Source: Bin5 sp009843665 (GTDB lineage Bacteria; Chloroflexota; Anaerolineae; Caldilineales; Caldilineaceae). From it: 64,000 bases of DNA. The notes beneath the pieces were generated by a model that did no database searches, was not told the DNA's origin, and saw only the letters and a list, made by a program, of their open reading frames with translations. Made by a program: the position numbers and the translations under genes. Positions within the stretch are counted from its first letter, which is position 1; the number at the start of each line of letters is the position of its first letter. The DNA is taken from positions 5,394,001-5,458,000 of the forward strand of contig OZ244818.1 in NCBI GenBank assembly GCA_965220285.1, written 5' to 3'. Positions 53,749 through 62,062 of the stretch are shown here, one piece after another.

Positions 53749-54996
53749 ATGGGAAGTTCTACGGAAGTGACTCGCAAAAAACCTAAGAACGGGCGTCGAA
53801 ACTCCATTGCACCACCTAAGTTGGTGCAGTCTTTTCCCCAATATGAATCGTTTCTGAAGCATGTTTCCGGTCAGCCGTGGCTGGCGCTGGATACAGAGAG
53901 CGACAGCCTTTTCCGCTATTTCCCCAGGGTCTGCCTCATTCAGATAACCTGCCCCGCCGAGCCGGCAGGAAAGCCTTCGCCGTCTGGTCTTGCCAAGGTT
54001 ATCGACTATCTGATTGACCCACTGCAGTTGGGAGAATTGTCGGAGCTTGGAGACATACTGGCTGATGACTCCACCGAAGTCATCCTCCATGCAGCCGAAA
54101 ACGATATCATTACGCTCCAGAGGGACTTCGATTTCCGGCTCACGCAGATTTACGATACACAGCTTGCTGCGCGAATCCTGGGCCGGCAGGGGGTAGGACT
54201 GGCCAAAGTGCTTCAGGAGGAATTTGGTGTTGTCAGTGACAAGAGAATGCAACGCACGGATTGGGGAAAGCGCCCTCTGACGCCGCAACAGCTGACATAC
54301 GCTCAAATCGACACTCACTACTTGCCTGCGCTGCGGGCCCGGCAGATGCGGACATTAGAGGAAAGAGGCCGATGGGAAGAAGCGAGGGCCGCATTCCGGA
54401 TGTTGGAAACGATTGAGTACAGGCCGCCGGAGCCGAGAACTGTGTGGCAGATAAAGCAGATCCGAACAGTTGCGGAAAAGGACTTGGGTGTCCTGCAGGC
54501 GATATGGGAATGGCGAGAGAAGTTTTCCAGGCAGGCAGACCGGCCGCCCTTCAAAGTCCTGGGAGAGAAAACAATGGTCGTTTTGTCCCATGAGCGTCCG
54601 CGTTCGCTGGCCCGGCTCAGGGACATTCCCGGGCTCAGCACACGGCAGATTTCCTGGTTTGGCAAGGAGTTGCTGGAAGCGGTTCGAAGGGGGGAGCGAA
54701 TGCCTTCTCCTCAGCGTCCGACCCCGATTCGGAAGGCGGAGCCTGCTCTAACCAGCGCGGGAAAGAAGCGGTATGAAGCCCTGCGCCAGTGGCGAACAGA
54801 AACTGCGGCGGCGCGCGGTGTCGATCCCGACATTGTCTTCAGCAACGAGACTCTGCTTCAGATAGCCGCTTGTCGACCATTGACCTTGGATGCGCTTCGG
54901 GAGATTCCTTCGGTGGGGGCGTGGAAGGCGCAGACTTACGGGGAGAAACTCTTCCGTCTACTTAGAAACGGCCCGGCGGATTCTCAGGCCTCGTAA
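53749..54996 (+). CDS. rnd: Ribonuclease D
   Basis: The 3'-5' exoribonuclease domain has all DEDDy residues: D48 and E50 (ALDTES), D119 (HAAENDI), and Y184 with D188 (YAQIDTHYL). It trims tRNA and other stable RNA precursors. The C-terminal half (about 240-320 and 350-405) contains two HRDC-like helical domains (FKVLGEKTMVVLSHERPRSLARLRDIPGL and ACRPLTLDALREIPSVGAWKAQTYG). The full 415 residues exceed the E. coli enzyme (about 375) by a basic N-terminal extension. It is a single gene, convergent with ftsH. Confidence 0.93.
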   Translation: MGSSTEVTRKKPKNGRRNSIAPPKLVQSFPQYESFLKHVSGQPWLALDTESDSLFRYFPRVCLIQITCPAEPAGKPSPSGLAKVIDYLIDPLQLGELSELGDILADDSTEVILHAAENDIITLQRDFDFRLTQIYDTQLAARILGRQGVGLAKVLQEEFGVVSDKRMQRTDWGKRPLTPQQLTYAQIDTHYLPALRARQMRTLEERGRWEEARAAFRMLETIEYRPPEPRTVWQIKQIRTVAEKDLGVLQAIWEWREKFSRQADRPPFKVLGEKTMVVLSHERPRSLARLRDIPGLSTRQISWFGKELLEAVRRGERMPSPQRPTPIRKAEPALTSAGKKRYEALRQWRTETAAARGVDPDIVFSNETLLQIAACRPLTLDALREIPSVGAWKAQTYGEKLFRLLRNGPADSQAS

Positions 54997-55075
54997 CTCT
55001 CCTCGTACCAACTCACTCTACTTCAACCTGAATCCTGCGGGGAAGATTCTAAGCCCAGTGGCGGCCTGGCGCGTG

Positions 55076-56941
55076 TCATGCGGGCTGTAGGGCAAGTGGA
55101 TTGGGCAGGTCGTCTGCGCCGACGTTGCCTTCAAATATGTCGACAAACTCCTCCTCCTCCAACGTTTCACGCTTGAGAAGGGCCTCTGCAACCGTGTCCA
55201 GGCGTAGACGATGAACCCTGAGAATATTTCGCACGCGGTCGTGCTGTTCACTCACGATTCGCTGCACCTCGCTGTCCAACGCCTCCGCGACCTCTTCGCT
55301 GTAGTCGCGTTGCTCGGTCAACTCCCTTCCCAGGAACGGATTCTCCTCCTGACTTCCTATCTGAAGGGGACCCATGGTATCGCTCATGCCGTACTTCATG
55401 ACCATCGCGCGGGCCATACGAGTAATTGTCTGAATGTCATCGCTGGCCCCGTTTGAGATGTCGCCGAAGACAAGCTCTTCTGCCACGCGTCCTCCCAGCC
55501 CAACAGCGATGCGGTCTACGAAGTAGGACCGCGGCAACAGGTAGCGATCTCGTTCGGGCACAGTCAGTGTGACGCCGCCTGACATTCCGCGGGGTATGAT
55601 GGATACTTTCCGGAGAGGGTCTGCTCCTTTGACGACGTGTGCAATGATGGCGTGTCCGGATTCATGGTAGGCAACGACGCGTCGTTCCCGGTCAGTGATG
55701 AGGCGGCTTCGGCGCTCCGGCCCTCCCATGGCGATTCGTTCAATCGACTCCTGCATTTCGGTCATGGCAATTGTGCGACGGTTTCGCCGTGCAGCCAGTA
55801 TGGCGGCTTCATTGACAAGGTTTTCCAGGTCAGCGCCGACGAAACCAGGTGTCTGACGGGCGATCAGATCCAGTTTCACGTCAGGATCCAATGGCTTGCC
55901 CTTGACGTGGACGTCGAGAATTGCCCTGCGTCCCTGCAGGTCCGGCCGGTCCATGGTGACTCGCCTGTCGAAACGGCCGGGGCGCAGCAGGGCAGGGTCG
56001 AGGATGTCGGGACGGTTTGTAGCGGCGACGAGGATGACGTTTGTATCGGTGCCGAAGCCGTCCATTTCAACCAGGATCTGATTCAGCGTCTGTTCGCGCT
56101 CATCGTGGGAGCCGCCCAGGCCTGTGCCACGATAGCGCCCGACGGCGTCGATCTCATCGATGAAGACGATGCAGGGGCTGTTTCGCTTTGCCTGCTCGAA
56201 GAGGTCGCGCACGCGGCTGGCGCCAACGCCGACAAACATTTCGACGAATTCAGAGCCGCTGATGCTGAAAAAGGGCACTCCGGCTTCGCCCGAGACGGCT
56301 TTGGCCATCAGGGTTTTGCCCGTCCCAGGGGGGCCGACCAGCAGTACGCCCTTAGGGATGCGAGCCCCCAGGGCGACGAATTTCTGCGGCTCTTTCAGGA
56401 ACTCGACGATCTCCTCAAGCTCCTGCTTGGCTTCATCGGCGCCGGCGACATCGCCGAAGGTGACGGTGGGCCGGTCACCTACAAACATGCGCGCTTTGCT
56501 CTTTCCGAAAGAAAGGGCCTGGTTGTTGCCGGACTGGCTCTGGCGGAACAGGAACAGAAATAGTCCGGCGATCAGGATCAGCGGGAGCAGGTTGATGACC
56601 AAGGCAAACCAGTTGCCCGAATTGGAAGGAGGCTGGACATTGATTTTGACCTGCGACAGTCTTTCCTCAGAGACGCCCATGCCCTGCATTGTCCTGGTCA
56701 GAGCAACGCCTTCTTCCTTGCGGCTGGCAAGGGGCTGTTCGCCACCTTGAGAGAAGATCTGAAGTCTTTCTCCGCGGACGTCAATGCGGGAGACCTCGCC
56801 GCGCTCGATCTGATTTGCAACGTCGCTCAGGCTGATGGTCTGCGGCCTCTCGTTGGGGCCGTAGACATTCAGGAACAGGGCGGCGGCGGCCACCAGTATC
56901 AGCAAGTAAACAAATGCGTTTCGAGTCCAGTTCCCGCTCAC
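55076..56941 (-). CDS. ftsH: ATP-dependent zinc metalloprotease FtsH
   Basis: Two N-terminal membrane helices (about 9-25 and 112-132) flank a periplasmic/outer domain. The AAA module has Walker A GPPGTGKT at 203-210, Walker B IVFIDEID at 258-265, the second region of homology NRPDILDPALLRPGRFDRR about 309-327, and the protease motif HESGH at 426-430 with downstream Asp (FGDISNGASDD). It degrades membrane and unstable cytoplasmic proteins. The start is GTG with GGAGG four bases upstream. The length (621) and all motifs are complete. Confidence 0.97.
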   Translation of the reverse strand: MSGNWTRNAFVYLLILVAAAALFLNVYGPNERPQTISLSDVANQIERGEVSRIDVRGERLQIFSQGGEQPLASRKEEGVALTRTMQGMGVSEERLSQVKINVQPPSNSGNWFALVINLLPLILIAGLFLFLFRQSQSGNNQALSFGKSKARMFVGDRPTVTFGDVAGADEAKQELEEIVEFLKEPQKFVALGARIPKGVLLVGPPGTGKTLMAKAVSGEAGVPFFSISGSEFVEMFVGVGASRVRDLFEQAKRNSPCIVFIDEIDAVGRYRGTGLGGSHDEREQTLNQILVEMDGFGTDTNVILVAATNRPDILDPALLRPGRFDRRVTMDRPDLQGRRAILDVHVKGKPLDPDVKLDLIARQTPGFVGADLENLVNEAAILAARRNRRTIAMTEMQESIERIAMGGPERRSRLITDRERRVVAYHESGHAIIAHVVKGADPLRKVSIIPRGMSGGVTLTVPERDRYLLPRSYFVDRIAVGLGGRVAEELVFGDISNGASDDIQTITRMARAMVMKYGMSDTMGPLQIGSQEENPFLGRELTEQRDYSEEVAEALDSEVQRIVSEQHDRVRNILRVHRLRLDTVAEALLKRETLEEEEFVDIFEGNVGADDLPNPLALQPA

Positions 56942-56977
56942 ATTGCCTCCAGAGCAGTCAGAGTGTACTTGACAGGG

Positions 56978-57007
56978 AGTATATCATAGAGGCTCCCTTA
57001 ACATGAA
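56978..57007 (-). promoter_or_regulatory. ftsH promoter with extended -10
   Basis: On the minus strand TTCATG, an 18-base spacer and TATACT preceded by TGA (extended -10). The start codon follows about 37 bases after the -10. On the plus strand the same stretch contains a TTGACA, but no matching -10 is present. Confidence 0.5.
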
Positions 57008-57149
57008 GTATTGCCGAATGTTCGAGCTTCGACAGTGTGCCTGATTCCCATCCCACCAAATGGGTTGAAAGCAGTGGGGACGCGGTGAATTGAGGCCCAT
57101 ATGAGCATATTCCCTGACAGGCTCTTCGACGTTCACTCAATCGCAGAAG

Positions 57150-58127
57150 TTACGTGTGCAGCTCGCCCAGAGAACTCTCGTTCTGGCTAACGAACTCGGC
57201 GACAGGGCTTTCCACTCGCCCGTAGCCGCTCCAAATCTTGAATCCCAAGAGTCCAAGCAGCTCCGGGGAGGCATCTTCCAGCAGTTCGGAACGTGCGCCA
57301 ATGGTGAAGTTCTCCTGAGGGCGGAACTGCGGTCCGCAGAAGGTGGTCAGCAGGCCGTAACGGTTTCCGGAGCTGACATTGGCGCCGGTGCCATGCCAGA
57401 GCCGTCCGTCAAATACCATGGCCGTGCCGGCAGGCCCTTCAGCGGCCAGAGCTTTTTCCTGGTCAGAAGGACGGGGAGGCCGGCCCCGAAGGTGGCTTCC
57501 GGGCACGAGCAGAGTCCCGCCGTTTTCAGCACTGAAATCGTTAAGCATCCACATTGCATTGACGCATACGCAGGGTGCAATCATCTGCGGAGGATCTTCG
57601 CCCTCCAGATTGGAGCGCTGGCGAGAAATTGAACCCACCGGTACGGGTGAAGGCTCTCGATGGATGGGGTGGGGCATCCACCATTGATCGGTGTGCAGAT
57701 TCATGGCGACGCCGCCCGGCTTGGCGATATTGGCTGAGTAGCTGGACAGGAGGTAGTCGTCGCCCAGAACATGATCGACGACATCGCGCACGCGCTTGGT
57801 AAAGAGGATCTGCCGGAAGACGCGGCCCTTGTTTACCAGCATCCACACACGTTGATTTACGCCTCCGGCCTCAGCAGTATAGGCCTGCTGCCGGGGGCGT
57901 CCCTTCCCGTCGGTGAAGGCACCCCACTGCTGTTTCGGGCCCCCGTCTTCGAAGGCTGCGCCCAGTTTCAGTTCGGCTGCCGCCTGTTCCTTCAATCTGC
58001 CAAGAGCGGCGTCCACAACCGCAGGTTCCAACGCGTTTTCGATAAGACAGTAGCCATATTGGTCTATATCGGATTTAGCCTGCTCGACGTTTGAAGTCGC
58101 TTTGGGCACGATTGAGTTGGGGTGCAT
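57150..58127 (-). CDS. Phytanoyl-CoA dioxygenase (PhyH) family protein 4
   Basis: The triad is H145-x-D147 (AMNLHTDQWW) and H245 (DGRLWHGTGAN), with Arg and Gly contacts (SGNRYGLL) later. The start is the ATG at 58127, six or seven bases after AGGAGG; a longer frame from 58181 includes no family sequence. The 325 residues are the longest of the four copies. It has a distinct sequence and lies away from the main cluster. Confidence 0.88.
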   Translation of the reverse strand: MHPNSIVPKATSNVEQAKSDIDQYGYCLIENALEPAVVDAALGRLKEQAAAELKLGAAFEDGGPKQQWGAFTDGKGRPRQQAYTAEAGGVNQRVWMLVNKGRVFRQILFTKRVRDVVDHVLGDDYLLSSYSANIAKPGGVAMNLHTDQWWMPHPIHREPSPVPVGSISRQRSNLEGEDPPQMIAPCVCVNAMWMLNDFSAENGGTLLVPGSHLRGRPPRPSDQEKALAAEGPAGTAMVFDGRLWHGTGANVSSGNRYGLLTTFCGPQFRPQENFTIGARSELLEDASPELLGLLGFKIWSGYGRVESPVAEFVSQNESSLGELHT

Positions 58128-58722
58128 ACAGTTCCTCCTGTCAGGACGGTTTTGGGTACTGTAATTCATTTTTGCCTTCACGGCAACGCGAGTGTGGGTT
58201 CAAGATGGCACCCCGAGATTTTGCATATTTCGTATTGCGTATTGCGTTCAAGTAGGCAAGACAGGCGTAGTTCGATTTCGTATCCCGCGGGAGACGATTT
58301 GGTCTCAGGCATGATTCACGAAGGGACCAGCGCTGTTCAGTTGGTGAACAGGGCTAACAGGCACTGCTCAGGCAAAAACGGAAAGTTGGGCCTACTTTTG
58401 CAGATAGACTGGCTTTCCCCCTCTCGCGGCCTCGTCAGCCTTCGGCAGCGCAGGATCCTTTGAGAGGATTGGCTCCGAAGAGGTGGGTTCGAAGAGCGCC
58501 TTTTCGTGGTGCCTTCCGGTCGACCGTGAGGCGTGCCATCAGCCTGCGTGGTCTACGTACATCTGTTGCCTGAGTTTTTGCCGGGTGCATCCCAGATTAG
58601 GGGCGGGGATAATCTGGCAGGGAATCCATGGCTGCGGTGGCTGAAACTGTCTAACATCTGCAGGCGGGACGAAGTGCAGGCGCCAGGCCCGGCCTGACGG
58701 TAGAGTCCGTCAGTAGGGGATG

Positions 58723-58970
58723 GTGCGAGGGCAGGCACAAGGCCGGCACCTGCGGGGACCTGATGGGACTAGCGGGACGTGGTCCGGCCAGACACCTTCG
58801 ATAAGGCACCTGTTACGAATATCGACACCAGGTCGATCAGGCATGTTGTAGGCCGGGGGCGTTGCGGGGGCGGAGCCCCCGCACAAGGGAGGGCCGAATA
58901 GGCCCGACCGCCCAGAACTGCAGTACTCAGTGGTCAGTAGTCAGTGGTCAGTAGTCAGTGGTCAGAGGAG
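58723..58970. repeat. Dispersed repeat, copy 3 (long form) with simple-repeat tail
   Basis: It begins TGCGAGGGCAGGCACAAGGC and includes the ATCGACACCAGGTCGATCAGG block, the hairpins GCGGGGGC-gga-GCCCCCGC and GGGCC-gaata-GGCCC, and a tail of CAGTGGTCAGTAGT repeated about three times (58929-58965). Copy 2 has a shorter tail of the same type. Confidence 0.87.
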
Positions 58971-59080
58971 GGGTTCTGCTTAAGATAGAGTTGTAGGCGT
59001 ACTGGACTGTGCTCCGCCGCTGCCCGAGGAATGGGAAAGTACACCCAAATGATGGGATGCATCAGTTTTTGCCCAACTGT

Positions 59081-59109
59081 TTCGATGGTGAGATTGGCTG
59101 TGCTAGAAT
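59081..59109 (+). promoter_or_regulatory. Promoter giving a leaderless message for the first antiporter-like gene
   Basis: TTCGAT, a 17-base spacer and TAGAAT with TGC before it (TGnTAGAAT extended -10). The ATG at 59118 is eight bases after the -10, so transcription would start at or beside it. No Shine-Dalgarno is seen. Confidence 0.45.
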
Positions 59110-59117
59110 TGTCAGAT

Positions 59118-60944
59118 ATGGACAGTTTCGCATTGCCTTGGACGGCAGTTGTTGTTCCCGTCGGGCCACCGCTCGTTCTGACCCTGGGCAGCATTGTACT
59201 CTGGATTATGGGCGGATTTGTGCGTCCAGCTGCTCGGTGGCAGGCATTTGGAAGTCCGACAGGAATCCTCAGCGGGATCGCCCTGCTTTTCTGGGGAATA
59301 GCTGCTGCCTTGACGGTAGGGTTGCGCGTTCAACCCACCGCCCCCGCCTACAGTATTCCCTGGCAACCATTCTTTTCACCAGGCGCTGACCTCCTGTGGG
59401 TCAGTAATGGTTGGAACTGGTACGTCTCCTGCCTCATCCTCCTACTTGGCGGGGGAGGATTGCTGTTCAGCGGCATTTCCTCACCGAGCAGCGCATTGAC
59501 AGTTGAAGAGAACTGGCACGGCAGAGCGATGACGCTTGCCCTATCGTTGAACGCCATTTCAAGCGCCCTATTCTTTGTCAGCAGCGGAAATCTCCTCACC
59601 GTTACTCTAATGTGGGTTGTGATGGACCTTTTTGTCATTGCCCGCAGCACGGTCGTTCCTGAAGGGCCCGGGCCGTCGCCCACGCGTCAGTTTCAGGGTT
59701 TGAGTATGATGGGCGCGCTTTTGCTGCTGATCGGACTGCTTCCGGCCGGGCAGAACGGGCCTGCCGAACTCCTGGCAGGGGGCCAATTGCCCCAAGAGAC
59801 AGTGATATTGATGCTGGTCGCCGGCGTTATCAGGGCTGGAGTCTACCCATTGCACTTATGGCTTTTGCCTCACAGAGGTGAACGGTTATACATGCCGGAC
59901 CGTCTGATCGACCAGATGCCGCCGGCGCTATGCGGACTGTGGCTGCTGGGTTGGTCGAGCGGTCTGGCAGGGGAAGAGCTTCTCGCGCGGCCTGAAATTG
60001 TAGCCCTGGCACTTCTTGGTCTGCTCGGCTCTGCAATTGCCACATTCACGACAACAACCCGGCAGGAACACACTACATTCGTACTGATCACCGCGGTAGG
60101 GATCGCAGGACTTACAAGCATCTTGTCTGAAATCCGAGGGCCGGCTGCGGTTCTATGGCCTACGACGACATTTGCCCTGGGAGGGGGCCTCTGGCTAATT
60201 GGTGAACGAATCTGGCGCGCATGGCACTGGCAGATTCCAATTAGCGTAGGCGTTCTGGCCCTGGTTGGCGTTCCCTTTACGCCCGGGTTCCTCACCCAAT
60301 CAGTGGTTGCACAACTGGTGGTCGTTGGCAGCTGCCCCGATGCGAACACTCTTTGCGGAAGACTTGGGGTCCTGATGTGGCCACTCTTTGCAGCATATAT
60401 TGTGACCCAGATGATATATGTCTCCTCTCTATTGCGGAGTTGGGACAGTGAGCCGGGCGGCTCTGTATGGGAACTGAGCCCGAACGCGTGGGTAATCGGC
60501 AGACTCTTGGCCTACGTGGTAGTTCTTGCGATTCCTCTGGCCACTGCCGGCCTTTTTCCCGTGATGATGACAAACCTCGCCAACCTGCCGGATGCCATTC
60601 CTCGCGGCGCCGGGAATCCCCCAAGTGCGGTGGCGGGATGGCAGGTCTGGCTGACCCTTGCCGGGCCACTTACGTTGGGAATACTTCTGGCGATCGCCCG
60701 CACTCACGTCAGAGAAGCACTCAGTACCAGCGAAAACAGAGCCGGTACCCTGCCGACGCTTCGGTCATGGTCGAGCCGGATCGCCCGTCTGGCAACCCTG
60801 GACTGGATTTCCCGGCTTACAAGATGGGGCACAGGCAGAGCCGGGGCAGTGTGGGACGTCGGCCTGGAGATTGTTGAAGGCGCCGGCCACATGGGGTGGG
60901 TGGTCGTCTTTGGCATCATTGGCTATCTGTTGCTGAGTGCATAG
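59118..60944 (+). CDS. Complex-I/Mrp antiporter-like membrane protein 1 (NuoL/M/N family)
   Basis: The 608-residue protein has 13 or more hydrophobic helices. The conserved proton-translocation part is visible: GVIRAGVYPLHLWLLPHRGERLYMP resembles the KAAQxPFHTWLPDA-type segment of TM7-8 with a changed key Lys (A-G-V-Y). LVGVPFTPGFLTQ resembles the GxPPxxGFxxK segment with Gln for Lys. TTFALGGGLWL and further helices follow. The C-terminal 150 residues after the last helix pair are less conserved. The missing charged residues suggest it may be a structural or modified member. The start at 59118 is chosen because upstream residues are not membrane-like; the frame extends to 59031. Confidence 0.78.
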   Translation: MDSFALPWTAVVVPVGPPLVLTLGSIVLWIMGGFVRPAARWQAFGSPTGILSGIALLFWGIAAALTVGLRVQPTAPAYSIPWQPFFSPGADLLWVSNGWNWYVSCLILLLGGGGLLFSGISSPSSALTVEENWHGRAMTLALSLNAISSALFFVSSGNLLTVTLMWVVMDLFVIARSTVVPEGPGPSPTRQFQGLSMMGALLLLIGLLPAGQNGPAELLAGGQLPQETVILMLVAGVIRAGVYPLHLWLLPHRGERLYMPDRLIDQMPPALCGLWLLGWSSGLAGEELLARPEIVALALLGLLGSAIATFTTTTRQEHTTFVLITAVGIAGLTSILSEIRGPAAVLWPTTTFALGGGLWLIGERIWRAWHWQIPISVGVLALVGVPFTPGFLTQSVVAQLVVVGSCPDANTLCGRLGVLMWPLFAAYIVTQMIYVSSLLRSWDSEPGGSVWELSPNAWVIGRLLAYVVVLAIPLATAGLFPVMMTNLANLPDAIPRGAGNPPSAVAGWQVWLTLAGPLTLGILLAIARTHVREALSTSENRAGTLPTLRSWSSRIARLATLDWISRLTRWGTGRAGAVWDVGLEIVEGAGHMGWVVVFGIIGYLLLSA

Positions 60945-61021
60945 ACAGAGAATGTTTGTGTACGGGGAGTTTCCGGCCGCTGGATGTCCGAGAGCGAATG
61001 CAAATTCAGGTCAGTCCTGAA

Positions 61022-61078
61022 AACTCTTCGGGGTTAGAGTCTTCCTGAATACAGATCTGCCAGAAGTCTCGAAGAGTT
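61022..61078. other. Inverted repeat between membrane genes
   Basis: AACTCTTCG and CGAAGAGTT are perfect nine-base inverted arms 39 bases apart, 78 bases after the upstream stop. There is no T-run. It may be a regulator site or an RNA structure. Confidence 0.4.
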
Positions 61079-61172
61079 CGAACTGCTGATTCGAGGGATG
61101 AAACCTTGTACGAGCGCCAAGTGTATTCAAGCAGCGCGAAACTCTGATAATGACGTAGGACGGTTTTGATCG

Positions 61173-61916
61173 ATGGCTGCGTTTTGGGCGTCAGTACCAG
61201 TACATGTTCTTTTGGGGTTAGTAGCTGCCATCCCTGTCATCTTATGGGACTGGCGGATCGCATTGCCCGGTATTCTTTTGGTCCAGCTAGGCACAAGCGT
61301 ACTGGTTGGTACAGTATACGGTCTCTCAGCGCCCTGGCCGGCGGTCCACTTTGGCGTGCAAGTCCTGGCTTGCCTGATTCTTCTACTATCCATCCTACAG
61401 ACCAGCAACGTTCAGGTCCGAACTTCGGGTGAATTCAGTTCCAGGCTTTTTCGAATGCTGATTTTGGGGATAGCGGCTCTGATGGTTTGGAGGGCGACGG
61501 AAGGATTCGACTTGCCACGCCTTGAAGTCGCCACAAAGGTATTATTCATCTGGTTTGCGGCGGTTGCTCTGATAACACTGGGCATGACCGAGACAGCCTT
61601 GTTCGGAAGCATTGGCCTGCTGATGTGGTTAATCCCGGTACAGGCATTCGTGTCAGTTCTGTTTCCAATGCCAGCAGTCATCGTCCTACTCGGCATATTG
61701 CAGATACTCGTTGCACTGGCGTGCAGCTATCTCCTGCTTGCTGAGGACGACGCGCTTACGCTGATCGAAGTACCTTCCACAGACTCGAACCTGGCGCCAG
61801 GCGTGCATCGCCGCCACAGTATCACTTCGGGCGCCAGGGTCCTGGGCTATGGCATAGGATATTGGTTCTATACTCTCATCAGTCGACGGCAGAACACTGA
61901 GGCCAAAAACGGTTGA
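61173..61916 (+). CDS. Membrane protein of unknown function between the two antiporter-like genes
   Basis: The 247-residue protein has about six membrane helices (HVLLGLVAAIPVILW, GILLVQLGTSVLVG, GVQVLACLILLLSILQ, FRMLILGIAALMVW, VLFIWFAAVALITLGM, and VIVLLGILQILVALACSYLLL) and a charged C-terminal tail. It resembles neither NuoJ, NuoK nor an Mrp subunit by eye, but its place suggests it belongs to the same complex. A GATAAT lies 22 bases before ATG and no Shine-Dalgarno is seen. Confidence 0.65.
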   Translation: MAAFWASVPVHVLLGLVAAIPVILWDWRIALPGILLVQLGTSVLVGTVYGLSAPWPAVHFGVQVLACLILLLSILQTSNVQVRTSGEFSSRLFRMLILGIAALMVWRATEGFDLPRLEVATKVLFIWFAAVALITLGMTETALFGSIGLLMWLIPVQAFVSVLFPMPAVIVLLGILQILVALACSYLLLAEDDALTLIEVPSTDSNLAPGVHRRHSITSGARVLGYGIGYWFYTLISRRQNTEAKNG

Positions 61917-61950
61917 GGCGTCTTCTCCTATTCTGTACGGCCTGGTTCAG

Positions 61951-61986
61951 TGTCGGAGACTTGCGGCCTCGACGCGATCTCCGACA
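61951..61986. other. Hairpin between membrane genes
   Basis: TGTCGGAGA and TCTCCGACA form a perfect nine-base-pair stem with an 18-base loop, about 35 bases after the stop of the small membrane gene. It is not followed by a T-run. Confidence 0.45.
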
Positions 61987-62062
61987 GATCGCCCCTCGGT
62001 TGCGACGAGAAAGTTACGGGGATGCTCGGAATTGAATCACAGGCCTTAACATTCAGTTTTCC

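Larger units (their letters stand above)
58128..59117. other. Kilobase-long gene-free region
   Basis: No convincing gene. Contents: short direct repeats of CGTATTGCG (58232-58250), the long form of the dispersed repeat (58723-58970) ending in a CAGTGGTCAGTAGT simple repeat, and the promoter of the membrane gene. Open frames here are short and low-complexity. Confidence 0.6.

Noticed and set aside
55637..56563. 308-residue frame on the plus strand across ftsH
   Set aside because: It is the antisense shadow of a gene with complete FtsH motifs; such long shadows are common in high-GC coding DNA.
56965..56995. Plus-strand TTGACA upstream of ftsH as a promoter
   Set aside because: No suitable -10 box follows at 16-19 bases, and no plus-strand gene starts downstream.
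58929..58966. Possible CRISPR-like array
   Set aside because: The repeat units are short and directly adjacent with no unique spacers, and no cas gene is present.
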